Shown in pieces: positions 38,605 to 46,057 of a stretch of DNA of 64,000 nucleotides (positions are counted from its first letter, which is position 1; every line of letters starts with the position of its first letter). This DNA comes from Rhodococcus sp. BP22. Lineage in GTDB: Bacteria > Actinomycetota > Actinomycetes > Mycobacteriales > Mycobacteriaceae. Location of the stretch: the NCBI RefSeq assembly GCF_014281965.1, contig NZ_JACFTB010000002.1, positions 372,001-436,000 on the forward strand, written 5' to 3'. Position numbers and translations under genes: made by a program. The notes under the pieces are model-generated. The model did no database searches. It saw nothing but the letters and a program-made list of their open reading frames with translations, and was not told the origin of the DNA.

Positions 38605-40686
38605 TCATGCAGATGCGCTGTGTGCGCCGTCCTGACATAGGACGCTCTCGAGCTGTACGGCTGTCATCGGACGACCGAGAAGGTGGCCTTGTCCGAAGGT
38701 AACTCCCATGTCAGCGCAGGAAGCCATTTGCTCGGGCGTTTCGATTCCTTCGACAACAGTGTCCTTGCCCAGGTCGTGCGAGACGTCGACGACAGCTTTG
38801 CACAGCGCGGAGATGGCGCGTCTGCGCTGAAGGTTCTTGCTGTCGAGGTGCTGGGTGAGTGACTTGTCGATCTTGAGGATGTCGACGGGCAGGGTTGCGA
38901 GGCGTTCGAGCGAGGAGAAGCCGGAGCCGAAGTCGTCGATCGCGACGAGAACCCCGTGTCGGCGCACGTCGAGTAACTGGTACTGCACGGCATCGACGTT
39001 GTGCAGCGATTTCGATTCTGCCAGTTCGAGTACGACACGTCCGGGCTCGATGCCGAGTGAGTCGATGACGTCGATGACGTCGGTGGCGAGTGTGCCTGCG
39101 GCGAAGTGCAGTGGGCTGACGTTGATGCCGACCTGCGCCGCGATACCTCGATGTTGCCAGCTGGCGATGGTCCGGCCGACCTCGTTGAGAATCCAATTGC
39201 TCAGCGGGATGATGAGGCCGGCGTCTTCGGCGAGGGGGATGAAGGTGTCGGGCATCAGTAGACCCAGGTCGGGATGATTCCAGCGAATGAGTGCTTCGGC
39301 GCCGATGACGATGCCGGAGGACACTTCGACGATGGGCTGGTAGAGCATCTCCAGTTCGTGTTCGGCCATGGCCACCCCGCGCAAGCGTTCGAGAATTTCC
39401 AGCCGAGTGCGGTTGCTGTCGCGTAGGTCGGTCGAAAACACCTGATGGCTGCTGCGTCCGAGCGATTTGGCTGCGTGCATCGCCGTGGTTGCGTCGTGAA
39501 TGAGTTGAACCGGGTCGGTGTTCTCCGCGTCGGAGGTGGCTACGCCCACACTGGCAGTGATGGTCAGCTTGCGAGTGCCGAGCTCGAACGACGGCTCGAG
39601 GACGCTCACGAACCCGGCGGCAAGTGCGCGTGCCGCGATGGATTGACATCCGCGGGCGATGACCACGAACCCGTCGCCGGTGAGTCGGCCGAGGGTGTCA
39701 GTGGGTCGCGTCGACGCATCGATTCGGTCTGCGACGAGGCGAAGCAGTTGGTCACCCTGTGTGGGTCCGAGGGCATCGTTGAACTCTCTGAATCCGTCGA
39801 TGTCGACGAGCAGGACGCTGACCTCGTTATCGACGGTGCGCCGCTGCAGTTCGCCGCGCAACAGCGTTTCGATCTCGTCCCGGCTGGCCAGGCCTGTCAA
39901 CGGGTCCTGCCGCGAAGGCTCACCCAGTTCCGCCGCCAGCGCGGTGATGTCGGTGTGGGTGATGTAGAGGCCGTCGCCGTCGCTGAGCAGCGCCGCTCGC
40001 ATGCGGTACCAGTAGTCGTTTTCCTGCGCGGACCATCGGAAGTCGAAGGTATGCATCGCCGAGTCACCGCCCACGAGTCCCTGGAGTCCGGTCAGAACGA
40101 TCGCGGCGTCCTGATTTCCGGACTGGGCCGCAGCGCGCCACATATCGAAGTAGTTTTCGCCCGGAACGTAGCGCGAACCACCCGGCCAACTGCCCCAGAA
40201 CTCATCCCACTGTTGATTGACCAGCACAATGGTGCCGTTGGTGTCGAGTACAACGGTTCCAGCAGGGACTGCGTCGAGCATGGTTTGAGCGAGCTCATCG
40301 GTCCATCCGCTTCGACTGTTGCCGAGCCGCTCGGTCGTGACATCCAGGGCCCAGATTGCGTAGCCACCCGAGCCTGGGTTGACCTTGTACGACAGCCACT
40401 TCTGCAGTGCGTACGAGAAATCTTCGACTACGCCGGACCAGCCGGGGACGCTGCACTTGGCAAGGAACTCTGCCCGAGCGGATTCGTTGAACCACGCTTC
40501 GAGTTCGCGTCCGAGGAGGCGATCGAGCGTCGTGCCCAGCAGTTGCGCAGCGGCAGGGTTGGCGTAGGTGATGGCAAGGGAAGCGTCGATGAGCAGAAGG
40601 GCTTCGGGGATCGCATCCAGCGCGTCACGTGGCGCCGAATGTGGATCTTCGATTCGTGGTCGGGGCATGGAGGAATCTCGGTTCAT
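38605..40686 (-). CDS. PAS-GGDEF-EAL cyclic-di-GMP signalling protein
   Basis: A 693-residue cytoplasmic protein with two PAS-type sensor segments (about residues 20-125 and 140-250), then a GGDEF and an EAL domain. The GGDEF signature reads TGDGF (39667-39681), so diguanylate cyclase activity is doubtful. The EAL domain keeps EALIRWNHPDLG, NVSPLHF, ELAESKS, DDFGSGFSS and KIDKSL, so phosphodiesterase activity is likely. It may sense a small ligand or redox state through PAS and break down c-di-GMP. The ATG at 40686 follows GGGGGGAG; a downstream ATG at 40665 is an alternative. Confidence 0.88.
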   Translation of the reverse strand: MNRDSSMPRPRIEDPHSAPRDALDAIPEALLLIDASLAITYANPAAAQLLGTTLDRLLGRELEAWFNESARAEFLAKCSVPGWSGVVEDFSYALQKWLSYKVNPGSGGYAIWALDVTTERLGNSRSGWTDELAQTMLDAVPAGTVVLDTNGTIVLVNQQWDEFWGSWPGGSRYVPGENYFDMWRAAAQSGNQDAAIVLTGLQGLVGGDSAMHTFDFRWSAQENDYWYRMRAALLSDGDGLYITHTDITALAAELGEPSRQDPLTGLASRDEIETLLRGELQRRTVDNEVSVLLVDIDGFREFNDALGPTQGDQLLRLVADRIDASTRPTDTLGRLTGDGFVVIARGCQSIAARALAAGFVSVLEPSFELGTRKLTITASVGVATSDAENTDPVQLIHDATTAMHAAKSLGRSSHQVFSTDLRDSNRTRLEILERLRGVAMAEHELEMLYQPIVEVSSGIVIGAEALIRWNHPDLGLLMPDTFIPLAEDAGLIIPLSNWILNEVGRTIASWQHRGIAAQVGINVSPLHFAAGTLATDVIDVIDSLGIEPGRVVLELAESKSLHNVDAVQYQLLDVRRHGVLVAIDDFGSGFSSLERLATLPVDILKIDKSLTQHLDSKNLQRRRAISALCKAVVDVSHDLGKDTVVEGIETPEQMASCADMGVTFGQGHLLGRPMTAVQLESVLCQDGAHSASA

Positions 40687-40817
40687 ACTCCCCCCCTGTG
40701 ACCGGTCGGCCAAACGCAAGAATAGCCCGAAAGTCTGGTTTCGCGCTAGAAACAGGATGATTACCTTGTTTTGGTAGACGCATGAACGACTTCTGCTGAC
40801 CTATGTCCGAAAGGCGC

Positions 40818-42668
40818 TCACGCCGAACCGACACTTGCCGGCTCCAACAACCGCTGAACCATGCAGTGGAGAACATCGATCCCGTCGGTCGACAGCACGG
40901 ACTCCGGATGAAACTGAACCGACGCGAATCCGGCGCCCCGCAGCGCGTTGACGCCGTGAGAATCCACCGACACGTCCACCCCTGAAATCTCTCCCGGCAG
41001 CGCGGCGAATGCGTTGTAGAAACCGAGTGTCCGACGCTCTCCGAAGAGCTCGACCTCCCGTTGAACTCCCTGCTGCGGACGAGAAAGCGCGACGACGTCC
41101 AACCCGAGAATCCGCGCGAGAACCTGGTGGCTCAGGCAGATCGCGAGTAGCGGTGCGCCGGCGTCGAGTCGAGCGCGGACGGCCCGCTCGACCGCACGAA
41201 TTCGGTGGTCGAGAACAAGGTTCGGATCCCCGGGCCCGGGTCCGCACACCAGCAGGTCGGCGTCCGTACCGGAGTATTCTTCCCATCGAAGAACCGACAC
41301 GTCCATGCCGAGGTGGCGGAGCTGATGGGCGATCATCGCCGTCCACTGATCCTCGAAATCGACGACGACCGCAGTACGGCCCAGCAGCTCGGGCAGTACG
41401 ACGAGCGGCTGCTGGTCGATCCAGAACGACGCCAGCTTGTCGTTACGCGCCGCCAACGCGTCGGCGACGCCCGGGTGGGTGTCGAGACGAACCGCGTCCG
41501 TTCCGCGTGGACGTTCCGGTTCGATACCGAGGGCGGCGAGTACGCCACCGAGCTTCGAACGTGTCTCGGCCACTTCGTGTTCGGGTACCGAGTTGCGCAC
41601 GAGGGTGGCGCCTGCCGAGATCTTCAGCTCGCCGGTAGGCGAGATCTCGCACGTGCGGATAAGGATCGGCGCATCCAGTGTGCTCACCCCGTCGGCACCC
41701 TCGAACAGTGCCAGCACGCCGGAATAGTAACCGCGACCGGTGTTCTCGTAACGCTCGATGACACGCGCGGCGTTCTCGATCGGAGAACCGGTGACGGTGG
41801 GTGCGAACATCGTCTCCCGCAGGATCTCGCGTGGATCCAGCTCACTGTCTCCCACCAGGATGTACTCGGTGTGCGTCAGATGGCCCATCTGTTTGAGGCG
41901 CGGACCGACGACGCGGCCACCCTTTTCGCAGATGCGGCTCATCATCTTCAGTTCCTCGTCGACGACCATGAACAGCTCGTCGTTCTCTTTCGCATCACCG
42001 AGAAAGTCGAGAACACCTGCGCCCGAGGGGCCTTCGACGGGATGCCGGTAGGTACCGCTGATCGGATTCATGATCGCCGTCGTACCATCGAATCCGACGT
42101 GCCGTTCCGGGGTCGCCCCCACGAGCGTGATCTGCGGTGTGTGAACGAAAAATGTCCAGTACGAACCCGATTCACCGGCCAGCAGTCTCCGGAAGATCTC
42201 GAGTCCACTGGCGATCGGATCGTCCAACTGGGCCCGAAAGTCACGGCGAATGACGAAGTTCGCGCCCGCACCCCGGCCGATCTCGTCGGTGAGCACCCGC
42301 TCCACGACCACAGCGTACGCGTCGTCATCGGGCTCGAAACGGCCGTCGAGAAGGTTCAGATCGGAGCTCGGAAGTGCGTCGAGTACCTCCTCGATACTCA
42401 GCAGAGCGTGCTCGCGGACCTGCAGGCACTGCAGGGGCGATTCGTCGTCGTGGCATACGAAACCGCGTTCGGTGACCTGCCGAAATGGGACCAGCGCCAA
42501 CACATCGGGGCCGTCGGCATACGGATTCAACGCAATGTCGGCGAGGGACGGCGCATCGGTGACATCACCGATCAGAACGTCGACACCGTGTTCGCGGCTC
42601 AGAATCGCGAACGGCGCGGAACCGGTGAGAGCCTTCTTCAAAACTTTGGAGGTCGGAGCTTCGTGCAC
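40818..42668 (-). CDS. Anthranilate synthase fusion protein (TrpE-TrpG, PhzE-like)
   Basis: A 616-residue fusion of a chorismate-binding synthase (residues about 1-420) and a glutamine amidotransferase (about 430-610). The first part has PERHVGF, MNPISGTYRHP, DEELKMMSRIC, PTVTGSPIENA and GRGYYSGVLALFE; the second has CGPGPGDP, the Cys elbow LLAICLSHQVLA and QFHPES. Such fusions make anthranilate (TrpEG) or, as PhzE, 2-amino-2-deoxyisochorismate. An upstream attenuator with three Trp codons points to tryptophan supply. The GTG at 42668 (VHEAPTSKVLKK) with GAAAGG upstream is chosen; longer frames run through the attenuator. Confidence 0.87.
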   Translation of the reverse strand: MHEAPTSKVLKKALTGSAPFAILSREHGVDVLIGDVTDAPSLADIALNPYADGPDVLALVPFRQVTERGFVCHDDESPLQCLQVREHALLSIEEVLDALPSSDLNLLDGRFEPDDDAYAVVVERVLTDEIGRGAGANFVIRRDFRAQLDDPIASGLEIFRRLLAGESGSYWTFFVHTPQITLVGATPERHVGFDGTTAIMNPISGTYRHPVEGPSGAGVLDFLGDAKENDELFMVVDEELKMMSRICEKGGRVVGPRLKQMGHLTHTEYILVGDSELDPREILRETMFAPTVTGSPIENAARVIERYENTGRGYYSGVLALFEGADGVSTLDAPILIRTCEISPTGELKISAGATLVRNSVPEHEVAETRSKLGGVLAALGIEPERPRGTDAVRLDTHPGVADALAARNDKLASFWIDQQPLVVLPELLGRTAVVVDFEDQWTAMIAHQLRHLGMDVSVLRWEEYSGTDADLLVCGPGPGDPNLVLDHRIRAVERAVRARLDAGAPLLAICLSHQVLARILGLDVVALSRPQQGVQREVELFGERRTLGFYNAFAALPGEISGVDVSVDSHGVNALRGAGFASVQFHPESVLSTDGIDVLHCMVQRLLEPASVGSA

Positions 42669-42722
42669 GTCGATCAGCCTTTCGGAATCGCAAAAGGCTG
42701 CCCACCGAGGGACCGAGACAAC

Positions 42723-42750
42723 AAAAAATGGCCACCTCGAAAGGCGGCCA
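42723..42750 (-). terminator. Attenuator terminator hairpin
   Basis: On the minus strand TGGCCGCCT (42750-42742) pairs with AGGTGGCCA (42737-42729) around a TTCG loop and is followed by six U residues (42728-42723). It lies 54 bp before the synthase start codon. Confidence 0.88.
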
Positions 42751-42779
42751 CGGTTGGAAGTACGCAAAGGTGTGGGCGC

Positions 42780-42827
42780 CTAAGAGCGCCACCACCATGA
42801 ACCTGCAACGAGTAGAGGTGCGTACAT
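42780..42827 (-). CDS. trpL: Trp leader peptide
   Basis: A 15-residue frame, MYAPLLVAGSWWWRS, ending in TAG inside segment 2 of the attenuator. Three adjacent Trp codons in so short a peptide are a hallmark of transcription attenuation by tRNA-Trp charging. There is no clear ribosome binding site; a TACAGT -10-like hexamer at 42836-42841 would place the transcript start almost at the ATG, so the leader may be translated as a leaderless mRNA (inference). It begins 33 bp after the lat stop codon. Confidence 0.82.
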   Translation of the reverse strand: MYAPLLVAGSWWWRS

Positions 42828-42859
42828 GTCGAGTGACTGTACACACTCTCGAGCCCGAG

Positions 42860-44203
42860 CTAGCTCCCCATCCGAATCAGTACTCGCTCGATCGCGTCGA
42901 CGGCACGGTCCAAGTCTGCTTCGCTGATCGTCAAAGCAGGCCGGAAACGGATCGCACTACTACCGCATCCGAGCGCGAGAACGTGCTCCTCGGTGCGGAG
43001 GTCCTCGATCAAGCGGTCCCGGCTCTCGGCGTCGGGCATCGTGAAAGCGCACATCAACCCCCGCCCGCGGACCTCGGTGACCATCTCGTGCCGCGTCGCC
43101 ATGTCGTCGAGGCGACACCTCAGGTGGCGCCCCAGTGCGGCGGCGCGCTCGATGAGCCCTTCGGATTCGACGATCTCGAGTATCCGCCGAGAACGCACCA
43201 TGTCGGTGAGGTTTCCGCCCCACGTGGAGTTGATGCGTGAGGAGACAGCGAAGACGTGATCGTCGAGATCGTCGACCCGTCCTCCCGCCATGACGCCGCA
43301 GACCTGAACCTTCTTGCCGAACGCGAGCACGTCGGGGACAACATCGAGCTGCTGGAAAGCCCATGCGGTGCCGGTCATTCCGGCGCCCGTCTGTACCTCG
43401 TCGACAACGAACAACGCGTCGTACTCGTGGCACAGATCCCGAAGCTGCACCAGGAACTGCGGGCGGAAATGGTTGTCACCGCCTTCACCCTGAATGGGTT
43501 CGATTATCGCGCAGGCGATGTCGTGGGGATTCGCCTCGAAGGCGATCCGGGCCGCGGCAAGTGCGTTCGCTTCCAGCGCGTCCATGTCCACCCCACTGCG
43601 GATGTACGGCGACGGGATGCGGGGCCAATCGAATTTCGGAAACCGCGCGACCTTGTTGGGGTCGGTGTTGGTCAGCGACATCGTGTATCCCGTGCGGCCA
43701 TGGAACGCATGCTCGAAATGCAGTACCTGCGTACCCAGTGCTGGGTCGATGCCGTGCTTACCGTTCCACCGACTCTTCCAGTCGAACGCGACCTTGAGTG
43801 CGTTCTCGACGGCGAGCGCACCACCTTCGACGAAGAACAGGTGCGGCAGACGCGGGTCTCCCAGCACTCGGGCGAAGGTATCGACGAACCGCGCCATGGC
43901 CACGGTGTAGACATCGGAGTTGCTCGGCTTGTTCATCGCCGCCTGCAGCAAGTCGGCGCGGAACGCCGCGTCCGACACCAGACCGGGATGGTTCATCCCG
44001 AGCGCCGAAGAGGCGAAGAACGTGAACAGATCCAGGTACGACGTGCCGTCCCTGGCATCGACGAGCGTCGATCCCTGGCTCTTGTCGAGGTCGAGGACCA
44101 TCTCGAATCCGTCGGCGAGCATGTGGCGACCGATGATGGCATGGACGTCGTGGGCGTCGACAGTCGATGTGGCCGCTGCCGCGCGCTGCAATACCTGCGT
44201 CAT
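42860..44203 (-). CDS. lat: L-lysine 6-transaminase
   Basis: A 447-residue class III PLP aminotransferase. The family-typical start (VHAIIGRHMLADGFEMVLDLDKSQGSTLVDARDG), FHGRTGYTMSLTNTDP, the PLP-contacting VVDEVQTGAGMTG and the Schiff-base Lys in LAFGKKVQVCG fit lysine epsilon-aminotransferase (Rv3290c-like) well. It moves the epsilon-amino group of lysine to 2-oxoglutarate, giving 2-aminoadipate semialdehyde, which cyclises to piperideine-6-carboxylate. The divergent aldehyde dehydrogenase completes the path. In mycobacteria Lat rises in persistence. Start is uncertain between 44203 and 44215; 44203 fits homologue length better. Confidence 0.92.
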   Translation of the reverse strand: MTQVLQRAAAATSTVDAHDVHAIIGRHMLADGFEMVLDLDKSQGSTLVDARDGTSYLDLFTFFASSALGMNHPGLVSDAAFRADLLQAAMNKPSNSDVYTVAMARFVDTFARVLGDPRLPHLFFVEGGALAVENALKVAFDWKSRWNGKHGIDPALGTQVLHFEHAFHGRTGYTMSLTNTDPNKVARFPKFDWPRIPSPYIRSGVDMDALEANALAAARIAFEANPHDIACAIIEPIQGEGGDNHFRPQFLVQLRDLCHEYDALFVVDEVQTGAGMTGTAWAFQQLDVVPDVLAFGKKVQVCGVMAGGRVDDLDDHVFAVSSRINSTWGGNLTDMVRSRRILEIVESEGLIERAAALGRHLRCRLDDMATRHEMVTEVRGRGLMCAFTMPDAESRDRLIEDLRTEEHVLALGCGSSAIRFRPALTISEADLDRAVDAIERVLIRMGS

Positions 44204-44238
44204 AGTGCTCAACATACGCGTTAATATTCCGTTAGCAA

Positions 44239-44272
44239 GCCCGTAGAACAGTATATTTTCCTGTCTGCGGGC
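44239..44272. promoter_or_regulatory. Dyad in the lat/aldehyde dehydrogenase divergent promoter
   Basis: GCCCGTAGAACAG (44239-44251) and CTGTCTGCGGGC (44261-44272) form an imperfect inverted repeat around an AT-rich centre (TATATTTTC). The AT-rich, pseudo-palindromic form resembles sites of Lrp/AsnC regulators, which control lat in mycobacteria. No lrp gene is in the window. Confidence 0.45.
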
Positions 44273-44320
44273 ATTCGGCTAGATTGAAATGACACTCTCC
44301 GGCTTCGAAAGGTGCGCACC

Positions 44321-45868
44321 ATGCCCTCACCCGTCACCCACGATGCGTTGAGTGTCGAGACCCGCGCGATTCTTGGGCGACTCGGCGTTCGCGTCGATCT
44401 CGATGCCTCGACCGCAGCGACCACCTCGACCATGCCGATCGTGGCGCGCTCACCGATCACCGGTGGCAATCTGGCGTCCCTCGGTTCGGCCACGGTCTCC
44501 GACGTCGACGCGGTCATCGCCGACGCCAGGACGGCCTATGCCCAGTGGTCGAGTGTGCCGGCGCCCGTCCGCGGCGGCCTCATCCGTGAACTCGGTCAAC
44601 TCCTACGTGAATACAAAGACGATCTCGGTGCGCTCGTGTCGATCGAGGCGGGCAAGATCGTCTCCGAGGGCCTCGGCGAGGTGCAGGAAATGATCGACAT
44701 CTGCGACTTCGGCGTCGGATTGTCGCGTCAGCTCTACGGAAAAACGATTGCTACCGAACGACCCGGCCACCGCATGATGGAACAGTGGCACCCCCTCGGC
44801 GTCGTCGCCGTCATCACTGCGTTCAACTTCCCGGTGGCAGTGTGGTCGTGGAATGCCGTGCTGGCGTTGGTTTCCGGTGACACAGTGGTGTGGAAGCCCT
44901 CGGAGAAGACTCCGCTGACCGCACTCGGCGTGCAGGCACTGTTCGAGCGCGCCGCCGAAAAAGCAGGCGTGGACCCGAAGGTTGCACAGCTCATCGTCGG
45001 CGATCGGGTCGCCGGCGAAGCCCTCGTCGACGACCCGCGAGTGGCGCTCGTGTCGGCGACGGGCTCGACGCGGATGGGACGCGCCGTCGCACCTCGAGTG
45101 GCCGAGCGGTTCGGGCGGGCACTGCTCGAGCTCGGCGGCAACAACGCGGCGATCGTGACACCGTCCGCAGATCTCGACCTGACCACCCGCGGCATCGTGT
45201 TCTCCGCGGCAGGCACTGCAGGACAGCGGTGTACGTCGTTGCGACGCGTTATCGCGCACTCGTCCGTCGCCGAGGATCTCGTGGAGCGGATCGCGCGGGC
45301 GTACGCCACATTGTCGATCGGGTCGCCCCTGGACCCAGGCACCCTGGTCGGGCCCCTGATCGACGCACCCGCCTTCGCCGGTTTCCAGAAGGCGCTCGAC
45401 GCGGCAGTGACCGACGGCGGCATCGTGCGTGCCGGCGGCAATCGCGTCGAGATATTCGGTGAGTACGCCTACTACGTCGAGCCGACCGTCATCACGATGC
45501 CCACACAGACGGACATCGTCAAGCACGAGACGTTCGCGCCGATCCTCTACGTGCTCACCTACGACACGCTCGACGAAGCTATAGCCCTGCACAACGATGT
45601 GCCACAAGGGCTTTCGTCATCGATCTTCACCACCGACCTACGTGAGGCGGAGATGTTCCTGTCCGCAGCAGGCTCGGACTGCGGTATCGCCAACGTCAAC
45701 ATCGGACCTTCCGGCGCCGAAATCGGCGGAGCATTCGGAGGCGAGAAGGAAACCGGTGGCGGCCGCGAATCCGGATCGGATGCCTGGAAGGCGTACATGC
45801 GCCGGGCAACCAACACCGTGAACTACTCCAACGATCTGCCCTTGGCTCAGGGAGTGAAATTCACCTGA
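44321..45868 (+). CDS. Piperideine-6-carboxylate / 2-aminoadipate semialdehyde dehydrogenase
   Basis: A 515-residue aldehyde dehydrogenase of the ALDH7 type. It has the cofactor-binding segment VAVITAFNFPVAVWSWNAVLALVSGDTVVWKPSEKTP, the base region ALLELGGNNAAIV and the nucleophile in GTAGQRCTSLRRVIAH. The C-terminal NIGPSGAEIGGAFGGEKETGGGRESGSDAWKAYMRR is typical of antiquitin-like enzymes (AmaB/Pcd). It oxidises the product of Lat to 2-aminoadipate, so the divergent pair forms the lysine epsilon-transamination route. The ATG at 44321 has a GAAAGGTG ribosome binding site. Confidence 0.9.
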   Translation: MPSPVTHDALSVETRAILGRLGVRVDLDASTAATTSTMPIVARSPITGGNLASLGSATVSDVDAVIADARTAYAQWSSVPAPVRGGLIRELGQLLREYKDDLGALVSIEAGKIVSEGLGEVQEMIDICDFGVGLSRQLYGKTIATERPGHRMMEQWHPLGVVAVITAFNFPVAVWSWNAVLALVSGDTVVWKPSEKTPLTALGVQALFERAAEKAGVDPKVAQLIVGDRVAGEALVDDPRVALVSATGSTRMGRAVAPRVAERFGRALLELGGNNAAIVTPSADLDLTTRGIVFSAAGTAGQRCTSLRRVIAHSSVAEDLVERIARAYATLSIGSPLDPGTLVGPLIDAPAFAGFQKALDAAVTDGGIVRAGGNRVEIFGEYAYYVEPTVITMPTQTDIVKHETFAPILYVLTYDTLDEAIALHNDVPQGLSSSIFTTDLREAEMFLSAAGSDCGIANVNIGPSGAEIGGAFGGEKETGGGRESGSDAWKAYMRRATNTVNYSNDLPLAQGVKFT

Positions 45869-45907
45869 GCAGGCCGTCGACGATCGGGATCGTTTTCCTC
45901 GAACCGC

Positions 45908-45977
45908 GCACCCTTTTTGGTAACCGTGCACACGCGCTCGGACGAGGAAACCGGTGCGAGGTTTGCAAAAAGGGTGC
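45908..45977. repeat. Long-spaced inverted repeat downstream of the dehydrogenase gene
   Basis: Perfect 12-bp arms GCACCCTTTTTG (45908-45919) and CAAAAAGGGTGC (45966-45977) are separated by 46 bp. A second dyad overlaps it: CTCG-containing TTTCCTCG just left of the first arm and CGAGGAAA inside the loop. It lies in the convergent gap between the dehydrogenase and a cutinase gene and may be a terminator or a small dispersed repeat. Confidence 0.55.
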
Positions 45978-46057
45978 ACGCTCCCCGTCCATGTGCAAGG
46001 TCAGACGACTCAGCGCCCACCCGAACGATCTCGGATAGGCGCTGAGAGGAGCAGAAC

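Larger units (their letters stand above)
42723..42827 (-). promoter_or_regulatory. Tryptophan attenuator of the TrpE-TrpG fusion gene
   Basis: Read on the minus strand, the RNA has a leader peptide with UGG UGG UGG (42789-42797). Segment 1 (42786-42796, over the Trp codons) can pair with segment 2 (42769-42780) at 9 of 11 positions. Segment 2 (42772-42780) can instead pair with segment 3 (42743-42751) at 8 of 9 positions. Segments 3 and 4 form the terminator. This is the classic layout: a ribosome stalled at Trp codons frees segment 2, which blocks the terminator. Structures were worked out by hand. Confidence 0.85.

Noticed and set aside
40818-42668. Phenazine biosynthesis gene phzE
   Set aside because: No other phz genes nearby, and the Trp-codon attenuator indicates tryptophan-related control; kept only as an alternative.
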